DNA of 64,000 nucleotides from Tranzscheliella williamsii (taxonomy: Eukaryota > Basidiomycota > Ustilaginomycetes > Ustilaginales > Ustilaginaceae), in the NCBI GenBank assembly GCA_023212725.1, contig JALBYF010000022.1, positions 186,001-250,000 of the forward strand, given 5' to 3'. Shown here piece after piece: positions 20,202-30,200 of the stretch (its first letter is position 1; the number at the start of each line of letters is the position of its first letter). Below the pieces are notes generated by a model. The model was given only the letters and a program-made list of their open reading frames with translations. It did not search any database and was not told the origin of the DNA. The position numbers were made by a program, and so were the translations under genes.

Positions 20202-22324
20202 TAGCCGCGTACTGGCTACGATCTGCCCTCTTGACTGCAACCTTGCGTACGCGCAAACCTGCTGGGTCGCTTGCTTTTGCCGCTATTTCAGCGCGAACCT
20301 CGCCAACAGCAGGCAGCAACTCGAGTTATACGACGCTGTCTCCGGCAAGACTGTGTGGTCTCTACATACACGGCCAGCGCCACATCCTCGTCCATGTGGG
20401 TCCTCTACACAACATGCTGCCTGCCACTAACGAGCCGTAATTCTACGTCACGCATCTCCTTCCTACTGGTAGCTTACGGCCTCGCACGCTTGCAGCGCAA
20501 CATGTGCGAATCGATCCCGCACCCGCAACGCAGGTACCCGATGGGCTCTCGGTCCGGCTCGGGCGGTCCATAGTCTGGTTGGATGCACCCGATCCGTTCA
20601 ATGCCCTTTGTAGGACATCCGAGACGTTTCGTAGAGCACTGACACGTACCCAGCAAAGTGCTTAGAGACGTGGGCCGTTGACTGTGCTCGTGCACGTGAC
20701 GTGGTTTCCTACCCCAAGACCACGGTTGTCGGTCGCGGGCACGGTATTACTACCTAGCTGTTCCTGGTGGAGCGCTGAGCGTAGCGCGCGTGAAAAAGTT
20801 GGCTAGCGGCAAGCGGGATGTCTAGGCGGGACAGCGAATGTTCTATTCCGGGCTAGGCTAGGCGGTCGACGCGGTTGCGGTGTCTTTGCAGGACGCTGGT
20901 GACGCGTAGCTAAGCCCGTCGACTGTAGCAACGCACCAACGGGCCCACGCGGGCGCGCCTCTACGCCTCACCCGTTCGAAGCACCCGCTCGCCCTCAGTC
21001 ACCGACCCGGCCGACAAGGAAGCAAGATGGTGGGTCGTCGCTGTTAGGTTGACATGGCGATGCACCATCGTCACATTGGGAGCGCCTACCTGAACACGGC
21101 AAGCCACACGGGCAAGCCACCGGAGCGGAACTGTATGAGAAGCATGAAACTGAGCGTTGGTAAAATGCAGACCATGGGAACATAAGCCAGCGTGGTAGCC
21201 GAAGCGCGCTTTCCTTTTGGGGACCAAAGACGACGCCCGAGATCGCCTATTCCAGAAAGCGAATGTGCATGCGCATACAGCTCCCTGCAAAGTGAATACT
21301 TTCGGATGGGCTAAATTGAACTTCTTGTGCGTTTCGTCGCTTCGAGATTCAGAGTGAAAGCGCGGCCAGCACGGAATGTTGAATTGCACACCCGCGCTGC
21401 CTGATTCGAACGCCTTCAGGTCAATCTTGCAGTACGTTTCAAAGATCATCGCGAAATGACTTTGACAGCCTTCACCGGCGACCGCAGATGTGCCATGGCT
21501 CTTGTTCAGTTGACAGATTTGTGCTCCGACTTGACACCCTTGCTTCTGCTCTGCGCTGTCGCCCCTGCTCGGTCTGGCTCAGCTCGGAAACTGCCCCTGT
21601 ACCCAAGACAAGCCGTTGGACGGTTGGCATTTCTCACAGCTCTATAACCTAAGCCAAAGGCGTGCATAGAAAGGCAGAGAGAGGGGGCGTTTTCCAGGCG
21701 CACATGCATCTGCGTCTGCGTCTGCATCTGCATCTGCTACGGCCGGTAGCAGCACGCCCGCATCAGGCGTACTTTGTGCTGCTTCACAAGTCTCTCGCTA
21801 GTGCTGGCGTCTCCCCAGCTCCGCCTCGCCTCGCGTCGCTATCTAGCTCTTGTGTGCGGCAAGCGGCATTGCGAGACACACACTTTGGCATCGGTCTCAA
21901 CCATCACCAAGGTGGCAAGTCTCTCCTTTTCCAAATTGGGGCTCTCTTGAACCAACAGTCTAAGGTCGCTTTGCCTTCCTCCTCTCTTCCTCCTCCCTGC
22001 CTCCGTCCTCTCCTGTCGCTTCCAAGCCTGCATCTCTCTCCATCGTCTTTGTTGCGCATACGTCCCGTACCGGTTATCACCAATCCTCTCGCTTGAAGCT
22101 TGGCCTAGTTTCTCAACATCGAGCATGTTTTGCTAAGCTCTCCCGCTCTCGTCTCACCACAGCCACTCCGGCTCTCCGGAGCCCTTCCCGCTTAGATCTG
22201 TCTTGCGCCGGTTCTTCTCCTCTGCCTGCCTTCGAATGATTAGCTGGACCTTTATCGTCTGCTGACCGCTTCATTACGCAAGACGGCAGTGACCCCTGCA
22301 CCCCTTTCTCCTGTGCACATCGCC
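20202..22324. other. 2.1 kb intergenic region with hexamer repeat and pyrimidine-rich leader
   Basis: No supported gene. A TGCRTC hexamer is repeated 5.5 times at 21705-21737 and a CACGTG E-box lies at 20693-20698. The 21970-22060 stretch is strongly C+T-rich on the plus strand, as in promoters and 5' leaders of highly expressed fungal genes, and precedes the start at 22325. A 162-codon minus frame at 20961-21449 has no recognisable feature. Confidence 0.45.
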
Positions 22325-25300
22325 ATGTTCTCGCAGTGGCGCAGCAAGAGGCACTTCCCCATGAATTCGACCTCATCCTCCAGCTCCATCACGGACCGCA
22401 ACGCTTCGTGTTCCGACGGTGAATCCTCGACAGGCCATAGTGCCTGGCAAGCACCTCCATCCTCTTCCAAACAGGCAGTAGCTATGTCGTTCGGCAAGGC
22501 CAGCATATCCAAGGCCTCCAAGCTTCGTCATGGTTCCAGCCGTGGCCATCCCTCCCACTCCTCCGAGACGAGCTTCGCCGCCGGACCTCGTTCCCACAGC
22601 AGGGGTGGCAACAGTCTTGAGTTCGGCGGTGGCGTCGTCCCCGACAACTCGCCACCTGCCAACGCCGTCACACTGGAGCCCGCGTTCACTATCCAGCCTA
22701 GCAAACGCGCAAGCCCAGCCGCAAGGGCTTCCTCACCTCCTCCTGCCCTTATTGGTTGGAAACCCGCCCCCGCGTCCAAAGCGCTTCCGGCTCCCCCGCC
22801 CAACACCCGCAAACACGTACAGAATACACATGCTCGACTCGAATCATTGGGCAGCGTAGGCAGCTTGGATGACTTTCGTTCTCTGCTTGCCTTCTCCTCG
22901 TCTACCGACTTTGTCGACGTCAGTCCCACCTTTACCACTTCCACCAAATTTTCAACACCGGACGCTCTTGCCATCAGGTCGGAGCCTACGTCTGCCTCTC
23001 CCGCCCCAGCCAAAAAGGCCTTCGGGCCCTCGATACCCCTCCGAAAACAGAGTTCGTCCCTCAACCTCACTGGCGCTAGCAAGCTAGGCACGGGTCTAAG
23101 CCTGTCCAGCGATCTCCACGCTCAGCAGCACTCTCCCAAGGCCTCCACGCCCGATACTGAATCACAATCTGAGTCGTCGCCGCTGCATTTGTCCCGTCCA
23201 ACCTGGAGGACATCAACCGCTTCCAGCTTCCCCGAGACTGTTTCAGCTCCCCCTTCCTCGCAGTTGGAGAGCAGCGAGTTCGCATCACCCAACCCGGGGT
23301 CCAACGGCTTTGGCTTGACCGGCTCATCGCGGGTAGATCTTGTCCTAACAGCAGACGACAGGGAACCCGAAGAAGTCATCTTTGGTCTAGGTATTTCCTC
23401 CCAAGGTCATTCCGAAGAGGAACCATCCAAGTGCGCATCGGTCAACAGGCAGCAGGACCGTACCGGCAATACCAGCGCCAAACCGTTTGGACACAACAAG
23501 TCTGGCAGCGAGGTATCTACGCACAGCTCCCTGGACAGCTGGGGACGCGCTTCGTTCGCTCGCGAGCTTTCTCAGCACTTCGTTGATTTCGATCAAGGTG
23601 CGCTGGATACCAAAGATAGCGCCGCCTATCTGAAAGGCTCCAAGCTGCAGATCAGCGATAGCGGTCATAGCATCAACACCGCTGAGACCAGCCACGAAAC
23701 TCACGACCCGCATCTATCAACCATCAAGGAACGAACAGAGTCACCCGAGTCTATGCTGAAGCGCCAACTTTCTATGGAATCGGCACTGAGTCAGGAAACC
23801 CGGACCGGTGGCACCTCGGCGTCTTCGTTCGTCTCGGAAGATTCTGACGGTGCAGCATGGTCGTCTCGCATGCGGACCATCGACCAAGCGCTGTCGCCCT
23901 CGGCTCGGCATGAAAGCTTTAGAGACGAAGAACTGATCCGCGCCGCTGCCGTGCTTCCGGCCGTCCATGGCATTGGCTCACCCACCTTTGGTCCCAGGAA
24001 GAGAACCACCTCCCAGGCCTCTGTCAAATCCATCACCAATAACAAAGAACGACATGGGAGAACCACGTCTGACTCTTCCAAGCATTCCAGGAAGACCGGC
24101 TCTGAAGCCAGCTTCTCACGCTCGCGAAAGGATTCAGATCCCGTACACAGCAGTAGCAACCCCCACCAACCGCCCGAGACATGGACCGCTCCTCTTATGT
24201 CCACTCCTTTCCCTCCGTCGACGTCGGCGCCCGTGATTACATCCTCTTGGCACGCCGCAGGGCAGTCGTCGCTGCCTACCACTCCGAACTTGGCTTATGA
24301 CGCAGCGTTGACCAAGGCCGTAGGGAAACAGCGCAAAGCACGACCGGCTGCACTCACTCTCAAGGCCTCGTATCCCAGTTTGCTTTCCGGACCCAAGTCG
24401 GCCTCGATCCTATCGCCCAATACCCTTCTCAAGGGGATGCCTAGTCCGTCCAAGACGCGAGCACCACCGCCCTCTGCGCCGCCGCCGACGGAGCCACTTC
24501 CCCCACTTCCGCCAACACCTTCGCTGGTCTCGAAGAGTCCGCGCGTCATCCACTTTGCAAGCCCCTGGCCCGGCCTTGGCACGCCCGGTCGAGCCAGTGT
24601 TGACACGCCAAGAGGCACCGCCATTCTCGACCCGTTGCAGACCCCTCGAGGGACTCCCCAGCTGGCGCACCGCGGACGAAGCACATCCGATCCAGCTGTG
24701 AGCTCGCCCGTGGAAGCCAACAGCCATAGCAAAGGCTCTCCCGACCCTGCTAAGTCACCCCACGCAGCACTTGCTAGCGGAGCGCCGACCGCTCGGCCAG
24801 CGACGTCCCCGGCAGCGCAGAATTCGGCCACAACTCCAGAAGTCCAGGCGGCGAAGGACACGCATGTTGGCCCCAAATCTCGCAGCGGGCCTGGTCAACA
24901 TGGCCCGGAAGAGCGAACGGGAGCAAACGCTCCACTTACAGCCACCACAGTGGCACCCTCCGTCAGCCCAAGCCGGACCGAAGGCCAGCTTTCGGCCGGC
25001 GAGGACGTCGTGGAATTCGTCGAAAGCGATACCCGCATCACAGTGGCAAGGACCCTCCAAAGGGTGCCTTCGCAACTCGTGCGCAAGCCCTCCTTACTGA
25101 AGGATAGGAAGAGCAGCTCCTTCAACGGAAATGAGGCCACTCGCTGGCGAACCGCAAGGCAGGCTAGTGCTGACAACGCACCAATAGACGACAGAAACAA
25201 TCGCCCTACTATCGGTACGGACGTATCTGCTGTGACGCCGGTGGAAACGACGCCTCTTGAAAAGAGGACCGACGGGGCCGCCGGCGACAGACCGGCTGCA

Positions 25301-26905
25301 GAGGAGGGCGCTCCGAACGGTCGCGCCTCAAAGGAGAAACCGCCGCGCATGACGACTAGGCCTTCTACGGCCGCCCCGCCGAGTGCCTGGACAGGCAAAC
25401 GCGCCTCGCTCTCTCAGGTCCCCAACGTGACCGGCAAGCAGGGCGGCCACGCCTTCCGGACGACGTCAGAAAACGGGCACATCCGCGACGCGCCGAGCCG
25501 ACCGCGGACGGGCAGCGCTGCGAGCGGCCATACGAGCTTCAGCAGCATCAGCGATCGAAAGCACGAGGTTCTGCAGGACCAAGATGTCCTCTCTAAACCG
25601 CTCGACGACGAGGCGCGACTGCAGCTGCTCCAACGCACCGAGGGCCGCTTCACCGGCGCGTTCGGTGAGGTGGCACAGGCGTTCCGGCAGCTGCAGGCGG
25701 ACAAGAGCCTCCTGGAACGGATCGTCCGCGAGAAAACCCCTCTGAGTACCGTAGGCCCTGACAATGCCGGCCTGAGTGAGTATCTGACCACGATGAATAC
25801 CAAGGTGGAGCAGAGCGCCCTCGAGATCCGCAAGCTGCTCGACCTGTTAGAGCAGCAGCGCAGCGTGATGGACCAGATGCTGGCCACCCACCAGCTCGAG
25901 AAGGAGTCGTACCGAGACGAGGCCGAGCGGCTGCACGAGGCGCTCGCGCGCGCTGACGACGATCTGGACCAGCAAGAAAACACCATCGCCCATCTGAACG
26001 CGCAAATAGAAAAGGCGCGCCAGGAGACGAATGAAGCGCGGGCCGAGGCGCTCAAGATGCGGGGGGTCTGCGAAGAGGAGGGCCGAAGAAAGGAGAAGAT
26101 GGCTCGGCAGCTTCGGCGTGCGCAAGACCGGCTGCACGAGCTGGAGACCGAGTTTGCTGCGCTGCAAGAGAGCGCGTCTGCCTCGCCGTCGCAGCGTCAG
26201 ATGGGGATCGAGCAGCTGCGGAGCGCGTCGTCTGCGTCTACGTTGTCGGGAATGCAGGAGACCGAAGCGATGCGGGCGAGTGCGCTGGAGGGCGAGGCGG
26301 CTCGTCTGCGGCAGGTGCTGGAGGAGCGAGAGCAGGAGATCTCGACGCTGCGGATGAGCCACGCGGATGCGGTAATGCAGGCGGTGGACGAAGCGGCGAC
26401 GGCGACGGAGCTGCGGGAGACGGCGGGGGCCGAGGCGGGCGAAGCGGGCGGCGAGGTGGAGCGGCTGCGCGCACAGATCGAGGAGCAGCGGAGCCGGGAG
26501 CAGCAGATCCGGACCGCGTACCGCTATGTGCGCGACGAGCTGCGCAAGGCGACGGACCGGCGGCGCTCGTCGGTGCAGAGCGTCGCCTCGCTCGTCTCGC
26601 CCAGCGCGTACGCGGGCACGCCGCTGCGCAGCCGCGCCGCCGCCGACGAGCCAACGACGAGCAAGCTCAAGCGCCTCTCGCTCCCCACCGTCCACGCCTC
26701 CGCCCTCGGCCTCCCCCCCGCCCTCGCCAGCCCTGCCTTCTACCGCCCCGCCCCCCACCACCCCCCCTCCGCCTACCGCAACCAAGCCCCCACCCCCTCT
26801 TCCTACCCCCCCAAGCCCACCCCCTCCCCCCCCAGCAACCGCACCTCGAGCACCCGCAACCGCTCGCCCCCCTCCCCGCCCAACCCGTCCACCCCATCCC
26901 CCTGA
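22325..26905 (+). CDS. large Ser/Pro-rich protein with C-terminal coiled coil
   Basis: 1526 aa from the ATG in tcgccATGTTC; an in-frame ATG 12 codons earlier is less well placed. Family not recognised. Residues 1-1090 are Ser/Pro/Thr-rich and probably disordered, with proline blocks (APPPSAPPPTEPLPPLPP near 715) and many SP/TP sites. A long coiled coil runs from about 1105 to 1420 (GRFTGAFGEVAQAFRQLQ, LLDLLEQQRSVMDQMLATHQ, QQENTIAHLNAQIEKARQE, LRRAQDRLHELETEFAALQ). The last 60 residues are an almost pure Pro/Ser/Thr tail encoded by extremely C-rich DNA. This shape suggests a scaffold, perhaps of the cytoskeleton or cell cortex, but that is inference. It converges with SSK1, with 299 bp between stop codons. 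Confidence 0.75.
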   Translation: MFSQWRSKRHFPMNSTSSSSSITDRNASCSDGESSTGHSAWQAPPSSSKQAVAMSFGKASISKASKLRHGSSRGHPSHSSETSFAAGPRSHSRGGNSLEFGGGVVPDNSPPANAVTLEPAFTIQPSKRASPAARASSPPPALIGWKPAPASKALPAPPPNTRKHVQNTHARLESLGSVGSLDDFRSLLAFSSSTDFVDVSPTFTTSTKFSTPDALAIRSEPTSASPAPAKKAFGPSIPLRKQSSSLNLTGASKLGTGLSLSSDLHAQQHSPKASTPDTESQSESSPLHLSRPTWRTSTASSFPETVSAPPSSQLESSEFASPNPGSNGFGLTGSSRVDLVLTADDREPEEVIFGLGISSQGHSEEEPSKCASVNRQQDRTGNTSAKPFGHNKSGSEVSTHSSLDSWGRASFARELSQHFVDFDQGALDTKDSAAYLKGSKLQISDSGHSINTAETSHETHDPHLSTIKERTESPESMLKRQLSMESALSQETRTGGTSASSFVSEDSDGAAWSSRMRTIDQALSPSARHESFRDEELIRAAAVLPAVHGIGSPTFGPRKRTTSQASVKSITNNKERHGRTTSDSSKHSRKTGSEASFSRSRKDSDPVHSSSNPHQPPETWTAPLMSTPFPPSTSAPVITSSWHAAGQSSLPTTPNLAYDAALTKAVGKQRKARPAALTLKASYPSLLSGPKSASILSPNTLLKGMPSPSKTRAPPPSAPPPTEPLPPLPPTPSLVSKSPRVIHFASPWPGLGTPGRASVDTPRGTAILDPLQTPRGTPQLAHRGRSTSDPAVSSPVEANSHSKGSPDPAKSPHAALASGAPTARPATSPAAQNSATTPEVQAAKDTHVGPKSRSGPGQHGPEERTGANAPLTATTVAPSVSPSRTEGQLSAGEDVVEFVESDTRITVARTLQRVPSQLVRKPSLLKDRKSSSFNGNEATRWRTARQASADNAPIDDRNNRPTIGTDVSAVTPVETTPLEKRTDGAAGDRPAAEEGAPNGRASKEKPPRMTTRPSTAAPPSAWTGKRASLSQVPNVTGKQGGHAFRTTSENGHIRDAPSRPRTGSAASGHTSFSSISDRKHEVLQDQDVLSKPLDDEARLQLLQRTEGRFTGAFGEVAQAFRQLQADKSLLERIVREKTPLSTVGPDNAGLSEYLTTMNTKVEQSALEIRKLLDLLEQQRSVMDQMLATHQLEKESYRDEAERLHEALARADDDLDQQENTIAHLNAQIEKARQETNEARAEALKMRGVCEEEGRRKEKMARQLRRAQDRLHELETEFAALQESASASPSQRQMGIEQLRSASSASTLSGMQETEAMRASALEGEAARLRQVLEEREQEISTLRMSHADAVMQAVDEAATATELRETAGAEAGEAGGEVERLRAQIEEQRSREQQIRTAYRYVRDELRKATDRRRSSVQSVASLVSPSAYAGTPLRSRAAADEPTTSKLKRLSLPTVHASALGLPPALASPAFYRPAPHHPPSAYRNQAPTPSSYPPKPTPSPPSNRTSSTRNRSPPSPPNPSTPSP

Positions 26906-27200
26906 CCCTCACAACCACAAGCACTCCGAGCACCATAGCACCGCCGCTTGCCCTCCTGCTCCGCCTTTAGTCGCGCTGCACTCGACGGCGCAGGGCCAAC
27001 ATCACTACCCAACTCGCTAGTCGTCCACCTTTACTGTCCTATCGCGGGTAAATAGCAACGGCCTTTGCAGTCCTCCATGTCTCGGTGCTGTGCGGTTAGG
27101 TAGCGGACAGCGGGGGGGGCGCGAGGACGGACGCGCGGGCGAGAGCGCAGATCGCGCTGCACGGTGGTACAGGGCCTGTGCGGGTTGCTACATTCACGGC

Positions 27201-27230
27201 GGGTCTAGGGCGGGGGCGGGGGCGGGGTGG
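27201..27230 (+). repeat. G-run tract (G-quadruplex-like) over the SSK1 stop codon
   Basis: On the plus strand five G-runs of 3 to 5 bases or more are separated by loops of 1 to 4 bases, overlapping the SSK1 stop codon (27205-27207). Plus is the template strand for SSK1, so a quadruplex would form in template DNA while the mRNA is C-rich. Confidence 0.7.
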
Positions 27231-30200
27231 CGGTTTGCTGGGCAGGGTGTGCGGGCGCGGCGGGTGGCGGCGCGGGGCGGGCCTGCTCTTCCTTCTTCTT
27301 CTTCTTCTTCTGCGCGAGCGTCTCGCCGAGGTGCAGGTTGCCGGCCAGCGCCTTGGCCTTCTCGGCGGGGCCGTAGCCAAAGCCAAGATGCAACTGTGCC
27401 TTGCTGCCCGACGCGGTGGCGTCCTGCTGGCCGGCGCCTGCGTTGGCCAGACTCTGCGCATGGCTAATATCGTCCGAGGAGAGCCCCGAGTACATGAGGT
27501 ACATCATGGAGCCCCACTCCAGGATCTTCTGGTTTAGCCACGGCAGCGAGACCGGCTTGTTCAAAAAGTCGTTGCATCCCGCCGCCAGCGCTTCCACCCT
27601 GTCCGAGGACAGCACAGAAGCCGTAAGCGCGACGATGATTACCGACGCCCGGAACGGATTGGCGCCGCCAGACCGCGGCTGGACCGCAACAGCCACGTCC
27701 TTACCAACCTTTTTGGGCACCGGCGGCCCGACCGTCGCTTCCTGAGAACTGCGCGCCGGTTGTAAGCGCGAAGACGCTGTTAGCGGACCTCCGACCGGGT
27801 ATTTGACAAGTCCTTTAGAGGACAGTGCATTGGCACCCCCCGTCCCGCTTGGTGAGGTGGTCTTCAGATCGCTGCCCCGTAAGTCAGAAGTGGCAGAGGC
27901 CGGTGGCGTGTTGGGCAAAATGCCTATGTTGGCAAGTCGCTCTAGTTTTCGAATCTCCTTAGTCGCCTCGATACCGTCCATGACAGGCAGCTGGATATCC
28001 ATCAAGATGAGGTGAAAGCCGCCGGTCATCCACTTCTCCACAGCTTCCTTGCCGTTGTTTGCCACATCGTATTTGATCTTTTTTCTGCCCATAAACGTCG
28101 ACAGAATCCTTTGGTTGATTGGATTATCCTCTACAATGAGCACCTTGATCGGAGGCAAAACAGCTTCTCTCACGGGCGCTTTCTTCGGTCCACGTCCGCG
28201 TCGTTCTGATGAGGTAAAGCCTGCACCCATCATGAACCCCGGTTGAGGCACAGCGGATGGTCTCGCCTTTCCATCGGAAGGCATTGCCGCCGATGCTGCG
28301 AACGATTGGCGGGCGAGCAGACGATTCCCCGTCGCACCAGCTCCCGCTGGCGACACAGGCGAATCAACTAGGGTCTTGCCACCGCCTTTTGAGTACAGCT
28401 TCCGGCCGCTGACAGGACTAGGCGTAGCGTTGGCCCCTACTGTGGAGATCTTGGGAAGCTCTGAACGTGCGGGAGATCCTGAAGCAAGTGGCATATCCGT
28501 CCGAGCTGCCGTTTTCTCAGTTTGGCTGTTTTCGGATGGTGACGGTGCCTCATCTTCCTTGGACGCTTCAGGTACTGATTTGAGTGCATTGCTTTCTGAC
28601 CCTCCTATATTTGGCGAGTTTCCAGGTAGAGTCTCTGAGCCTGCGGCGGTACTTAGAGGGGTTGCCTTGAGAGGTCTGCTGGAATTCATCACTGACTGAA
28701 TACCGATCTCAGGAGCAAACATGTTCCCAGAAGAATACTTTTGAGAGTTCCCAGCCTGCGATGAACGTTTAAACGAGGAGTCAGAGGCGCTCGAAGCCCG
28801 ACTGAGCGCAGCTTTTGGCTCAACCGAAAGAGACTGAGCTGGGCGTGAATTGAAATCGGTCAAGTGCCGTATACTATGGTTGCTCGATGCGTCACCGCGT
28901 TTTGTGCCTCTCGACTCCTGTGAATCCTTTTCGCCGACATCTGACCCGCCGACGCTAGGTGGGTCCCGTCCAGTCTGGGATGCTGGCCGACGTAGAGAAG
29001 ACGCAGACGATCCGCGAGGCAAAGGCGGTTTGGAGCCGCTAAACGTTGTTGACGTCTGACTGGCTTGCGGTTGAAAGAAGATCCCTGCAGGTCGACCATC
29101 CGGGCTTTGAATAACCATGCCGCTGGCAGCACTTCCGCCGAACTTCGAAGCTGTCTCGGTGAAATACTCGAGTGCATCTGCGGGCATTGGGCTGCTTACC
29201 TGATGTGCTCGGGATGGATGATTTGAGGAGATTGACGAGGATACGCTTTGGGCTGTCGAAGTTGGGTGCATGCTTCTTTGGGTCGATATAGCATCATTTA
29301 CGCCTCCATTGGCCATGGAATCTGCCAACGAGATCTTGCTGTGGCTGGATGGGCGATCAGGTCTTGGCTTTTCGGACAAGCTCTGATCGCCCGCGACAGT
29401 GTCTGCCGATCCAGCATCATCTTTTCCGTCATGTGCAGTCTTCTTTGGTACCCAGTCCTGTTGTGAAGACATAGGATGATCGGGCGCACTGAGTTCGTCG
29501 TCCCGGGCAACGTCCACCGGTGTCCATGGAGTCGATGGCGTAGTATCGAAATCCGTGTCGCTGGAATTCGTTTCTCGGCGGGTCAAGGTCATTATGCCAC
29601 TAGGGTCTTGTGTCTCGTTAGTGTTCCACCATGACTTGGTGTGATTTGTCTGAGGAGAAAAGGGCGAAGTTGCTATAGGCAAAAAGGGAAGTTGTACCAA
29701 AGGCTTCTTCTCAGCGGAGAACAGCGCTGTCAAGATACGGCGCGCACCAGCGGGTTTGGGTAAAACCATGATTTCCGGTGGAGATGATCCGCCGCGGAAG
29801 CTTGCCGAGTCAATGATGGGCTGTACAGTATCGCGGACGAGACGATATGATTTCATGGACGTGAAAAAGATGATAGTCTGCGAAGACATTGCGTCTGGCG
29901 CGAGATCGGCCTTATTGTTGAGTAAAGCGGTCCCAATCGAGCCAAAAGAGCGTGGCTGAGAGACCTCGGGATGAGAGGCCATGACACGGTCGATTTGTGG
30001 GCTTGACTTTGTTCTGTGCTCAAGGGTGGGTCGCGCATGGGATGATCGCTGGGTGGGGGCCTTTTCTCCTGCCGGAGACTTCAAACCAAGGGCAGATTGA
30101 AGCAAAGGCACTGCAGAGCGCATACGGAGCAATTCTTTCTGCAGAGTCACGATGTCGTCATCAATGATCACAAAATTAAAAGGTACGACCCGATTCTGAG

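Noticed and set aside
20961..21449. 162-codon minus frame in the UPF1/scaffold gap
   Set aside because: No motif, odd Cys/His/Trp composition, no splice or context support.
25847..26785. 312-codon minus frame antisense to the coiled-coil gene
   Set aside because: Arg/Leu-rich shadow of the coiled-coil coding sequence.
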